A DNA stretch of 27,048 nucleotides from Lojkania enalia (lineage: Eukaryota > Ascomycota > Dothideomycetes > Pleosporales): the NCBI GenBank assembly GCA_010094045.1, contig ML986888.1, positions 1-27,048 on the forward strand, in the 5' to 3' direction. The position numbers and the translations under genes were made by a program. The stretch's first letter is position 1, and every line of letters starts with the position of its first letter. Positions 1 through 9,654 of the stretch are shown here, piece after piece. Below the pieces are notes generated by a model. The model worked only from the letters and a program-made list of their open reading frames with translations, was not told the origin of the DNA and ran no database searches.

Positions 1-44
1 ATATCTGATACAGCTCGGCAGACTAGCCGAAAATCCCCATGACA
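1..44 (-). repeat. Partial 3' LTR of the copia element
   Basis: These 44 bases match 5452-5495 exactly and end in the same TGACA. In element orientation this is the first 44 bases (start TGTCA) of the 3' LTR; the rest lies outside the window. A G-rich tract on the minus strand, opposite the C7 run at 47-53, directly precedes it and fits a polypurine tract. Confidence 0.9.
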
Positions 45-1089
45 CACCCCCCCAGCTTTGACTGCGAAGGAGAAGCTGCGTCGAAAAAAATGAAGGTAGA
101 TACTATACCAAAAGAGGTAAATTGTATAGAGTAACTGGTGGTAGAGCTAAGTACGCTTGCAGAAATATCAATTTGATGTGATATAGGGTGAGTTATAATC
201 AATTTTTAATCACCCTCTAAGATTCTTATTAGTAATCGATTTATTTAGCTGATAGAAATTCCTGAGATTCGATTCTGGCTGAAATATCTTCCATTTTCAG
301 TTGCTTAATAAACCTTTAGTATTATTGCGGCTGCAAAACTTTTGTAAGGCCGTCGGCTGGTATAAGATTCGTCGGTTGCTAACTAATTGTAAGTCTCTAC
401 TCTACTACTTCTTGATATAGCTAGTACTGGTATATATCCACATGGCGAAGTTTGGTATTAAGACGCTTAGATAGCTTATTTACGATATCTACTATTTATT
501 AATTATCGCAAAGTAGTACTGGTTACGCGTTAATATAGAAGCGCAGTAAGGCGAAGGCCTTCTACTACTACTCTATTTCTGATCCGGCGACTGATAGTAC
601 TAATAATTCTGCCTTAGTAGTTGATTTTATAACCGTACGCTGAATTGAGGCTTTCTAATCGATCAGCATCCTAAAAAGTTGAAATATATAGCTGTAAGAA
701 CTTTAACGAGTATTAGAATTATCGCCGAAGGCTGTATTAGATATACTATAGAATAGTAATTACTCTGCAGGGTTAATATAATTAGTATTACTAATCTAGC
801 TAATAGTAGAGGTATTTTATATATTATCAGCTATTACTATAATTGCTAAGTACTTTATACTAATCAGATATCGCTATACCCTTAAAGCAGTATTAATATA
901 ATAATTGTTAGGGTTCTAGAGGTATTATAATAATATTAAGTACGCTCGCGCGATATTAGAGCATATAAAAACTATAATCTAGGCTAGACAACTAATTAGT
1001 TGTTAGTAGTAAGATATCCTATTAGAGGATTTCTTAGTAGCAGCTAGCAGTATATTCTTATATAGAGGCGTACTCAGCGCCTTCTTATT

Positions 1090-1400
1090 AACCGTAATAT
1101 TAAATCGCGCTGCTACCTTATTAATAAATAAGTCTTGTAGTAGCTAGGTCTTACGCTGCTATATATCACGTACGACTCGAACTCCTAGAAACTAATTTAG
1201 ATTTCTAAGAGATCGAAGTTTATATTTATTGCTTAATTACGATTCAAATTTCTACTTAGTAGAGATATTTAATAGGTAAACTAGGATTATAATATTATTA
1301 ACGTAAAAGAAGATGATTAGCTTATCGTTTATATATAAGCAAGATATTCCTAGTACTATTTTAAGGCCTAATTATCTCAGAGTCCTATCTAGCTTATAAT
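1090..1400 (-). pseudogene. Copia reverse transcriptase remnant with mutated YVDD
   Basis: The minus-strand translation contains YINDKLIIFFYVNNIIILVYLLNISTK followed after a stop by KFES, then LSNKYKLRSLRNLN, stop, FLGVRVVRD. This is the palm region of a Ty1/copia RT. The polymerase motif reads YVNN at 1294-1305: both catalytic aspartates have become asparagine through G-to-A transitions of the RIP type, so the enzyme is dead. RNase H should follow toward position 1 but was not resolved. Confidence 0.8.
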
Positions 1401-2699
1401 ACTAAAGTTTTAGAGCATCCTTAAAGCTGTATATAACTTTCTATAGTTGTAGATATTTCCTATACTTATATACGAAACCTTCTAGTATATAGATATATAT
1501 TAACCTATCTAATTAGTAGTTAAGGAACGTATTAACAACATTAAACTAGTATATATTAAGTTTAAAATAAGTTGTAATTAATATTAGAAAGTAAAAAGTT
1601 CGTGCAGCTAGTATAGTAGTATAAGTATCTTTCTATTAAGATTGTAGATCGCTGTATACGACTAATCTAGCCTTAAATTTGTATAGGAAACCGTCCTCAT
1701 TAAATTTATATGCAAATACCTATATTACTAGGAGAATTTTAGCAGAATTTTAGAGGATTATTATCTTTTTCTAGATATCTATATCCTCCTACTTCTATAA
1801 TTCAGCGCGACAGGCTTTATAGAAGCTAGTACTAAAAGGGTAATTCTTTAGATTCTTATAGTACTTTAGTTCTAGCAGAAGCTAATTACGATAATATTTT
1901 CCGATAGTACAAGTTTCCTTTATATAATTTGCCAGTATTAACTCGCTATTAGATAGTACTGCGAAAGTAGTAAAGTATAACTAAAGCAGCCTGCGGCTAT
2001 ATAGAGACCTACCTCCTTAGATTATATTATCTTTTAATATTTAACTACTAATTTCTTCCCTCCGCAGGGTATTATTTATTCTTCTTAAGGGTATAGAAGT
2101 ATAAGAAGGCGACAGTTACTATCCTTATAACAAATTATCGCTAAACGTAGTATTCTTACTATCTACTAGTAGCGCTGCAGGGGTATCCTAATTTTTTAGT
2201 ACTAGTGCTGGTATTAATTCTAGCGTTAGAAGTTCCTAATTACTAGTAATATCGTTAATTTATTCTTTAAAAACAGTATTCTCCTACTAATAGGCTTTCT
2301 TACTAATTAAATTACCTGCTAACTTAGTAGAAATATCTTAATTAGATAGCCGATCCTTATAGATCGCTTCTATAACTTTAATCGTTTTATTATCGCTACT
2401 ATTAATAGAGCTCTTAATATTATTAATTTGAAAAAGAATCTTCTCTAGGGATTCTTTTAGCGGATATTCCTCCTCCTTACTAGATATAATATTGCTAAAT
2501 ACAACATCCCTAGTATTAAGTACCTATTTTAGTTTTAGAATCAGCACTCGGTATATATTCGTACTTCTATATTATAAGAGTTTCCTAATTAGTACCTATA
2601 ATACTAGTTTATTACCTCTTAATAGAGTTTTATCTAAAACGTATACTCGCAATCCTATAACTTAAAGGTAAATAAGAGACAGTTTATAGCTAAAAACGG

Positions 2700-3400
2700 C
2701 CTTATATAGGGTTTTAAATCGAAGGCTTACAATCAGCATCCTATTAAGTAGGTATATCGCTGTATAAGCTAATTCGTTAGTATATTTATTAAAGATATTA
2801 CTTTCTATTATAAGAGCGCGCGCGCGGGTTATAATTTAGTACCCTACTTACTCCGCTAGACTATTCTACTTAGGCGTATAAGGCGCGCGAGCTTTAATTA
2901 CAATTTCTTAATTAAATAATACTTCTATAAGTTCTAAGAAGCTTAAATTGTTATCTATACAGATATATACAATCTTTCTTTTATACTATTATTTAATTTT
3001 TGCTAACAGTATTTTAAAGGCTTTTATAAGGGTAGATTTTAACCGATTATATATCGTAAATCTCTTATACTACCAGGACACCTAATTAACTATATAAAAT
3101 AGATATCTCTTACTATTATAATACTTCTCGCGGTCCTTCTAAAGTTATATAATATTAATCACGATTCTCTCGAATAGTTTAGTAGTTAGATAAAACTAAC
3201 TATACTAGCTAATCTACTGTAATAACTTCGCTTATATATATATCTAGCAATCTTACTATACTAGTACTTCCTAATCGCTTAACTAGATACTCTTAACTGC
3301 CTAAGATAGGGCTAATACTAAATCTCTACCTAGGTAGCCTAATAATTAGTATACTTCAGCTAAAGAAATAATTCGTATTAGTTACTAGTAATAGAAAAGC
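2700..3400 (-). pseudogene. Copia integrase remnant
   Basis: Around 2890-2810 the minus strand reads KARAPYTPK, stop, NSLAE, stop, VGY, stop, IITRARA. This corresponds to the copia integrase core block with P-x-Q-N-G-x-x-E that carries the third catalytic acid; the Glu survives and the Gln is now TAG. Upstream bases in the minus orientation (to about 3400) also read as broken integrase-like sequence, but the first two catalytic Asp positions were not placed with confidence. Boundaries are approximate. Confidence 0.65.
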
Positions 3401-3649
3401 TTTTCCTTAATTACTACGACTATCTTATATCCGGAAAGTAAATTGAGTAGAGGCCTTTTTACTAGGTCTACGTCTAGTAGTTAGTAGCTATTAAACAACT
3501 CTAAATAACAAATAATATTGTAGTAATTATACTAGTAAAAGTAATCTCTACCTAAGTTGAACTAGATACTCTATTTCCTATTTCTAATTAGGGCTATTAT
3601 ATTAGTTAGCAACTAAGAGACGTAAGCAACTTCTATTAACTTAATATCC

Positions 3650-3860
3650 TTTAGGCCTGTAGGAGAATTAATCGTAATTATAATAGTACCCTATTCTAAT
3701 ATAGGGTATATACTACCTCCCGCAGCGATTTTATCTTTAGAATTTACTATCTAAGTAGTTTACTAACTAAAAGCCTTAGAGTTATATATATAGATATTAG
3801 AACCTAGATTAAGTATCTACCGATTTAGGATACTAGTATCTTCTTTTTTAGGGGTAGTAC
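3650..3860 (-). pseudogene. Copia aspartic protease remnant
   Basis: The minus-strand translation contains ILNLGSNIYIYNSKAFS and then DKIAAGGSIYPILE. This is the arrangement of the Ty1/copia pepsin-like protease, whose conserved block is Ile/Leu-x-D-S/T/P-G followed by a His or aromatic position and Asn/Cys. The catalytic Asp position reads Asn and several Trp positions read TAG, both explained by G-to-A changes in TpG. The enzyme would have cleaved Gag-Pol. It lies between the gag and integrase traces, as expected for copia. Confidence 0.7.
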
Positions 3861-4079
3861 TCGCTGAAAAATTACCCCTTTAAATTACCTAGGTATTTCT
3901 CTAGAGGCTAGTAGCCTTTATAAAGGCCTTACTATTAAACAAGGATTTTAACTTCTTATATTTTTCTATATTTACCTTTAGAGTATTCTTTTTCCCCTAG
4001 TTATTCCTATTTAAGATATCATCTCGGGCTTTTAGTATTTCCTAATTTAGTACCTAGTTTAGTAGCTTAATCGATTTGT

Positions 4080-5025
4080 TTATATACTCGTAATTACTCT
4101 AGAAATGCCGCTTCTTATAGAAGTAGGGTAGTAGAGTACGCGATTATAAACTAGATTTTTTTTAAGGCTGCTGCGCAGCACTATTAGAATTTACTTAAGA
4201 AATTAATAGACGTTGTAAAGCTATAAATAAGCCAAGCGCCTTCTATAGATTAAAACATCTATAGTAATTAGTATATCGGTATACTAATTGTTTAATTGTA
4301 GGAATCAGTTAATTAATCCTATCTAGCTTATTTTTAGCGTTGATCGGTACTATATAGATTAGCGCCTACACCTTATCTTTCTTAGTAACTGTTAGAAGAA
4401 AATCCTTTTCTACTCTAAGGCCCTAAACTTCTACTAAGCCAGCAGCCTTAGCATAATAGATTACCTAATTCTACTAATTTAGCTACTTCTCTACCTCTCT
4501 ATTAGTTGGGTACTTAAGGAGAGCTTAATATTCCTTCTGGATTAGTTACTCCCTCGACTTAATAGTAGGCGCTAACTTTTCCTGTAAGATTCTAAGAATC
4601 TTGTAGCTAGTTATATTGTTGCTAAGTATTACTTTATATTAAGGCGATGTTATTATTAGGATATTACTATATATAGTACGAAGAGCGTCGTTAATCTTAA
4701 TCTAATCCTTCCTCTATTAGTTATACTAGTCCCTTGCCCAGTTCTAATCTATTGTTTATATCGAGGTTATCTCCTCATATATAACTCTACCAGAGGGGTA
4801 TCTTTCTATTTCCCCTTCTGGATTTATCTTCGGGGTCCGGAACTCACCTATATTAGGGAGGGGAGGTTCTAGCCTATGGATTTTAACCTCTTTAAGAGGT
4901 ACGCTTGAATCTAAATATTCCTATACCCTTAGCCTACTAGCCGTCAGTTTACACTGCTCGAGCTAATCCTCCTAATCGCTAGGGGTACTGAGTATCTTCT
5001 TCTTAGATATAGCTATAGAGGAGTG
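4080..5025 (-). pseudogene. Copia gag remnant with zinc-knuckle trace
   Basis: Minus-strand translation near 4990-4860 gives a coherent frame (SKKKILSTPSD, stop, ED, stop, LEQCKLTASRLRV, stop, EYLDSS) in which at least three TAG codons fall where tryptophan is likely. Near 4150-4085 the frame reads YKKRHF, stop, SN, followed by an aromatic residue. This fits a degraded CCHC-type knuckle in which the His survives and Cys codons have mutated. Copia Gag would package the element RNA. It has no intact frame, and its boundaries are approximate. Confidence 0.6.
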
Positions 5026-5103
5026 TGCAACCGTTGCAATACCAGAAATATGCTGGGATATATCGATACTAGAGAATAAAATAGCCTTAAACGCGATACA
5101 GCG

Positions 5104-5495
5104 TGTTGATAGGCTTACAAAGTGCAGAATTTATACGTAATTCTGATAGCTGAGTGCCCTAAAAAAATTGTTGGTAAACGATAACGATGATAATATCGCG
5201 ATATTGCGACACTAAATAAAAAAGGAGCGATATCGATCGTAATATATAAATTGAGTTGCAGCTATTTTAGTGCGGTAACCGGGCTCATAACTGTGGTGAG
5301 AGGCGAATCTTGTCTCAGGGAGGGAGATGAGGAGCTGAACTGCAGTTATGAAGATGGCCAGCGGGCCATATTTATGTACATGAAAAAGGGGTATATCAGC
5401 TGATATCCAGCGTGATATCCGGCGTGATATCGACCGTGATATCGTACGTCGATATCTGATACAGCTCGGCAGACTAGCCGAAAATCCCCATGACA
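5104..5495 (-). repeat. Complete 5' LTR (about 392 bp)
   Basis: The right end is fixed by the 44-bp match to the window start. The left end is set at TGTTG (5104), giving TG...CA termini; an end at 5107 is also possible. Unlike the element interior, the LTR keeps many CA and TG dinucleotides, so it seems largely spared from RIP. It carries a short GATATC-centred tandem array near its outer end. Confidence 0.8.
5402..5456. repeat. Tandem array of palindromic GATATC boxes inside the LTR
   Basis: GATATC occurs five times, at 5402, 5414, 5426, 5438 and 5451, spaced 12, 12, 12 and 13 bp. Each is flanked by a partly conserved CG-rich spacer (GCGTGATATCCG-like unit). In element orientation the array lies about 40-95 bp from the start of the LTR, in the U3 region where retrotransposon promoters and enhancers usually sit. 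A regulatory role is inferred. Confidence 0.75.
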
Positions 5496-6412
5496 AATAC
5501 AAATATTGGCTTGCAAAACGGCCAATCACGGGATGATTTGACCGCAAAATTTGCCCAGCTCGGAGGAAATATCCATATTTTTCACACTGGCTTTTTGCCA
5601 CATTTGGGAGGGGGGGTGGAGATGTAACTTTTTTGGGCATATCCGGCCAATGCGTTGAAGAGGGTGATGAATTAATCATATCTTCCGCCTGGAACGACAC
5701 CAACTGGGTGGATGTTTCACTTACAGAAGAGAACCCATCGTACTATCATGTACTTGTCGTCCGGCACGAAGGGTCATTTCGCCACATTATTAGCTTCGCA
5801 CAACTAGTGCCTGTACTGCTATTCAGACTACTTATTGAAGAATTCGATATTACGAGCGTGAGAGAAGTATGCGTGAGAGCGAATTTGAAAACTTTTTGGA
5901 CCTTTGATTGGCATAGTATTGATTTTGTATCCTCTTAGAGAAGATTTCCTGTATCTCTTTGTGGAACTATTGATGGAGCTGGAATGTTATATAGGAGTGG
6001 AGAAGACATTTCAACACCCAGGTGAAAACATTGTATAGTACGGATTGCGGGTGTAGGTAAATAGTTACGTAGGATTTGATAGGATATGATAAGATTGAGC
6101 GAAATCTAGTCAAGCCAAATAGTCAACCGCTGATAATTAAGCAATTGCCGTCTACAATATTTATTTGTCAACGATAACTTGATAACAATTTTTTAGTCGC
6201 TCGAATATGGCAAGTATTCTGCTAATTCCAGCTATGTCAATAAGATTTGTTATAAATAACTTTAGTTTTAAGTACATCGATTCCATCCACCAATGTAGAG
6301 ACTGCTTGTTCGTATAAGACAACCTAATATTTTGTCCTACACATACACGAGAGCTAGAACGCTCATAATGGCAAAAATACATGTAGATTGAAACAATTGC
6401 GCCTCCTAATAT
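5496..6412. other. Mostly non-coding flank of the copia element
   Basis: This stretch has mixed composition with no recognised gene. A 101-codon plus-strand open frame at 5633-5938 begins MGISGQ and contains EGDELIISSAWNDTNW; it is uninterrupted but resembles no family I recognise and has no clear promoter. A 73-codon minus frame (6161-6382) ending NCYQVIVDK is similarly anonymous. Either could be a small gene or a relic. Confidence 0.3.
5633..5938 (+). CDS. Hypothetical protein, 101 residues, doubtful
   Basis: I do not recognise this product. The frame is continuous from ATG to TAG and the N-terminal half is hydrophilic, followed by a short hydrophobic stretch around residues 53-68 (IISFAQLVPVLLFRLL). 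It starts 138 bp beyond the copia LTR. No intron, signal peptide or conserved catalytic motif is visible. It may be a chance frame in decayed sequence. Confidence 0.2.
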   Translation: MGISGQCVEEGDELIISSAWNDTNWVDVSLTEENPSYYHVLVVRHEGSFRHIISFAQLVPVLLFRLLIEEFDITSVREVCVRANLKTFWTFDWHSIDFVSS

Positions 6413-6767
6413 TCAAAATGTGTCTCTGCCGGTTGGACGAAGTATAATAGCCTGTATATGATCCACGGATTCAAAATTGTGATTAGGTGCTACATGAAAG
6501 ACGATTCTGTCACCTTGAATAGATGCTTTGGTTAATTCAGAATAAGTAAACTCTCCTTCAGGTGACAAGCCCGTGGAACATTGTATGCTGCCTATGTGTT
6601 TGTAGCTCTACATACTGGAGACGCGGCACGTTGCTAATTCTGACCAAGCATCTTCCAGATCAGGCGAGCCTGGTTCAGAATGGAGTTCAGTACCGTGAGG
6701 AGCGCATGAATGCACAACTTTTTTGTCATTTTGTTATTGCTGAGCCCGAGAAGAGTTGAGGTCATGT
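6413..6767 (-). pseudogene. Decayed coding remnant with two in-frame stops
   Basis: One minus-strand frame stays coherent for about 118 codons but is broken by TAA at 6734-6736 and TAG at 6608-6610 before ending in TGA at 6413-6415. The last 64 residues include LSPEGEFTYSELTKAS and GDRIVFHVAPNHNFESVDH, with ordinary protein-like composition. The family is not recognised. A 149-bp solo LTR abuts its upstream end, so the original gene was probably cut by that insertion. It may or may not belong to the HET-like relic at 7052-7396. Confidence 0.45.
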
Positions 6768-6916
6768 TCTCGCGTATCAGGCAACATCAATTGCTGAGGC
6801 AAATATTAATATATTGAAGGAGGGTAAGTGGCCTGCATGGCCAGAGGCTGGCGGTGGCGAGACTATATAGCCCTGAAAACAGGCTAACTATAATAGGATA
6901 GTAGAAACACGTGACA
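6768..6916 (+). mobile_element. Solo LTR-like element, copy 1 (149 bp)
   Basis: This segment aligns base for base with 14104-14252 along all 149 bp with scattered substitutions. It is flanked by a perfect 5-bp direct repeat CATGT (6763-6767 and 6917-6921). It ends in TGACA; the first bases read TCTC where the other copy has TGTC, so the terminal dinucleotide has mutated. A 5-bp duplication with TGTC...GACA ends is the signature of an LTR retrotransposon, and no internal region remains. Orientation is arbitrary. Confidence 0.85.
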
Positions 6917-7051
6917 CATGTCCGCCGGGAGCCCATACGTTACATTATAATCTTTTTGACGCCTGGAAGTGCTCTTCCGTAGGCAATAAAGCGACTATAT
7001 CTCATTTCAGACAATGATCGGTCAGAATTCCGCCGTAGGAGGACCTAACGA

Positions 7052-7396
7052 TCAAATCTCCGGAATATGGACTGCGCCTAGATGGAGAGCTTCCAAGAAT
7101 GCAAGTCGAATTCTGATGTCCACTTTTGGATAGTCTTGTATAACATGGCTTTCAAAGATACGTGATAAGCTAAGGATTGATGGATACTCGTCCCGGAATA
7201 CATATTGCTCAATGCACCAGCCAGGAACCCAAGAAGGAAGGTGCAAAAAGGCTTGATGCACAGATCATAGACGGTTGCCTGTAGCATTGAATATCTCCAT
7301 TCCATAACCAGCCCGTAATGCATCGGCTGGAAACTGTGAGTGCAAAATTTCAATATTATGCTCATAACTGATATTAATGTGATCTTCCCTTCCTCC
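7052..7396 (-). pseudogene. HET-like (heterokaryon incompatibility type) remnant
   Basis: The minus-strand frame reads HINISYEHNIEILHSQF, then GYGMEIFNATG, a TGA at 7265-7267, then AFLHLPSWVPGW and EYPSILSLSRIFESH. The order of a short beta stretch, a gene-specific Gly-Tyr-Gly helix and the block LPSWVP-x-W is typical of the segment following the HET domain in fungal vegetative incompatibility proteins, which trigger cell death on non-self recognition. The HET domain itself is not visible upstream. With an internal stop and no start it is a fragment. A 127-codon overlapping frame (7078-7461) is a shadow. Confidence 0.45.
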
Positions 7397-7469
7397 TCAT
7401 TAAAGCTAGACTTAAGCCCAGGAGATGATGTCGTCACAAAATTAGTCACTAGTCTGCTCAAGGCATAGA

Positions 7470-9022
7470 TTATGTCTTGATGATTAGAGCATCTATAGTG
7501 ACTGAATATATGTATGAGGGGGAAGATTTTGAGGTCTATCTCCGTGCTTTTCCGTAAATCCTTTGCTTATGACCAACGCCTCCGCAAATTAGACGTTCGG
7601 TCTAGAGCTTCTAGATTCTTCCGTAGCAAGCCATTTGAAAGCAACTTTAGCATCGACAAGGCTATATTGAAACGAGACTAGAACATCCTTGATTAAGCAT
7701 AAAATAGGTGAACATTTAGATTTAGGACAATTTCTTGAATGATACATCGCCAGGAGAAGTATTGCAATGAAACTACTGATGCTTCTGCTTGCTCATATTG
7801 CGAACCCCTTTCACGTTGTACATGTTCAAGGGGCGATAGCTCGGCGGGCAACCCTATGGAATCTTCTGCTCCTAGATCGCCTTGCTAACAAAGAAAGACA
7901 GACTATAGTCTTCCTTCGCCAGCTAGAGTATTACGGCGGGGTTATGATCCATACTATAAATTACCTATGCAGCATCGACTCTACTTTCGAATCCCGCATC
8001 GACATCACAATCACTTACAATTAGTTTGCTGAGCTAGTCTGTAGGTAGGTCTGGAAATAATTCCTCTAGACATTCAATCCGCAAGATATCCATATCCACG
8101 ATGCTGAGATCAACTAGCTCGCGAAGGCCCGGAATATGATGGCGCTAAATGAGCACCATGCCTGAGTTAAGACGAAACGGGAATATGAGAACGGTATGAA
8201 TGCGTCTGAGTATTTTCCAGAGTGCTCTCTTGTAGAAGACTGGATTGGCATGGGCTATTCAGAGGCAGAAAAAATAGATAACCGTGTGGAGACTTCGGCT
8301 TCGGCTCCTGAGAAACTGTAGGAACTAGCGATTGAAAATGATATTCGACCATTTAATTAAGGCATATTTCATAAAATTAGGGAAATTTCGAAATTTCGGT
8401 CACTCACGTTAAGCAATATCTCCGTTCTATGCTTCAAAAACACTACAATTGGGTGTTTCAATGTAACTAAATTCGAGGAGCGATTATTAGCAAGAAGAGT
8501 ATTAGTAAAATTAATCGATTTTGCTGGTCTTAGGAAAGCCTAGCTATCGAAGTCGAAATCCATTCCAGTTCCTCCAAATTAACCACTCCACGCAAAGACA
8601 AGTCGCAACTCCAGAATTGAGCCCTGCTAGTGGAACCCACTCAATCAATACCCGTTCTTACTAGAAAGACCAATTGTACTCGGTCTCACTCAAATAAAGT
8701 CTTCACTGTCCTAATCACTACTAAACTCGTAATCGCCTCCTGGATTAAAGGCCTTGATAATTTCTTGCTCAGCTCACTTTTGATCTCTTGTCCACCGAAC
8801 TCAACACTAAGCTAACCTTCCAAAGCCCGCGCACCACGTTCCTCGACTGTCCTCGGTGGATCCTCGCGGGAATGTCTAGAACTCGATTCGGCCCGTGATT
8901 GCTCTTGCTAGCGTCGAGGATAAGAACTAGCCGCTAGCTTCGGATCTTCGCTAGTTCTAGCACTGCCATCATCTTCTCGGCTTTCGGCCACCTTATTACT
9001 CCCCAAGAACTGTCGCCGATGT
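7470..9022. other. Gene-free stretch
   Basis: No gene is supported here. There are only short open frames on both strands (for example 85 codons at 7767-8024 plus and 61 codons at 8167-8352 minus), with no family resemblance, no splice signals and no repeats that I could match elsewhere in the window. Composition is moderately AT-rich in 8330-8530 and more balanced after 8600. It may contain further unrecognisable decay products. Confidence 0.4.
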
Positions 9023-9519
9023 CTAGGTTGGAACGATAATAAGGAGTGCGCTATAGCCCATGTCGAAGCCCTGATACGCGTTACATGCACCGACCTTAGT
9101 ACCAAACTCTGCTCGTGACTCCCGCGCAGCTTCGTCAATATCTATCCCCTCATGTCCCTGGAATGCTCTCGAGCTCAGCTTCGGCATCTTGACCACCTTG
9201 CCGCTGGCAATCTTCTTTAGACCTAGCTCATTCCTGACGCGCACTTCTATATCTTCTATGGACTTGTCGGTCTTAGGAATAACACCAGCTTGGTATTGAA
9301 TAGCTGAAATCAGTTCGCGTACTCGATGCCCTGGTAGGAGATCTCCTCCGGGTTGGCAAAAGGACTGATGCCTAGAAGTGCCGGATAATAGATTAGAGGT
9401 ATTTGAACTCTGCTGGCAGGCTCGACGGCTGCAATTGGGTGCTTCGCACGAGATGGACTGATGGGGAGAGATGTGCATTTGTGCTTGAGAGCTGCTAGTG
9501 AGTCCGAAGACTGCTTTTG
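9023..9519 (-). pseudogene. Unidentified pseudogene broken by a frameshift
   Basis: Two minus-strand frames meet near 9313. From 9519 the first reads SLPISPSRAK, IPLIYYPALLGISPF and ANPEEISYQGIEYA, then hits TGA at 9310-9312. A second frame takes over at 9316 with ELISAIQYQAGVIPKTDKS, ELGLKKIASGKVVKMPK and EGIDIDEAARESRAEFG and runs to a stop at 9023. The switch fits loss of one nucleotide. Both halves have protein-like composition, so one ancestral protein of about 165 residues or more is likely. Family not recognised. It lies just downstream of the pseudogene at 9655-10206 on the same strand and may be part of the same old gene. Confidence 0.5.
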
Positions 9520-9654
9520 TTAGTATTTATCCAATTAGAAGCAAAGGCGTGGGTTTACAATTGTATCCTATACGATGCCTGCTCTCGGTATGTGGGCTGT
9601 CGGAACCAAAGGGAAAGGCTTTACTGCGCTATGAGAAGCTGCTTCGTGCCTTTA

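Larger units (their letters stand above)
1..5495 (-). mobile_element. Ty1/copia LTR retrotransposon, RIP-mutated, truncated by window edge
   Basis: The element is bounded by LTRs in direct orientation: positions 1-44 are identical to 5452-5495. On the minus strand the order is 5' LTR (5104-5495), gag traces, protease, integrase, reverse transcriptase, then a purine-rich tract (complement of 45-55) abutting the 3' LTR. Protease before integrase before RT is the Ty1/copia order. The interior is AT-rich, full of TA dinucleotides, and has no long open frame. Conserved blocks can still be read with TAG or TAA where Trp or Gln codons are expected, which is what repeat-induced point mutation of CpA on both strands would produce. 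The right flank (5496-5500, AATAC) would be one copy of the target-site duplication; the left copy lies outside the window. It is inactive as it stands. Confidence 0.9.

Noticed and set aside
5391..5460. GATATC array considered as a CRISPR-like repeat
   Set aside because: Units are 12 bp with almost no spacer, inside an LTR of a fungal retrotransposon; a simple tandem array is sufficient.
5212..5703. 163-codon minus-strand open frame
   Set aside because: Most of it is the copia LTR and its GATATC array read through; repeated ISRxISR residues come from the tandem DNA repeat, not from a protein family.
7078..7461. 127-codon minus open frame
   Set aside because: It overlaps the frame that reads LPSWVPGW; its own translation lacks family features, so it is a shadow of the relic.
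8908..9138. 76-codon minus open frame
   Set aside because: Overlaps the protein-like frame ending at 9023 and looks like its shifted shadow.
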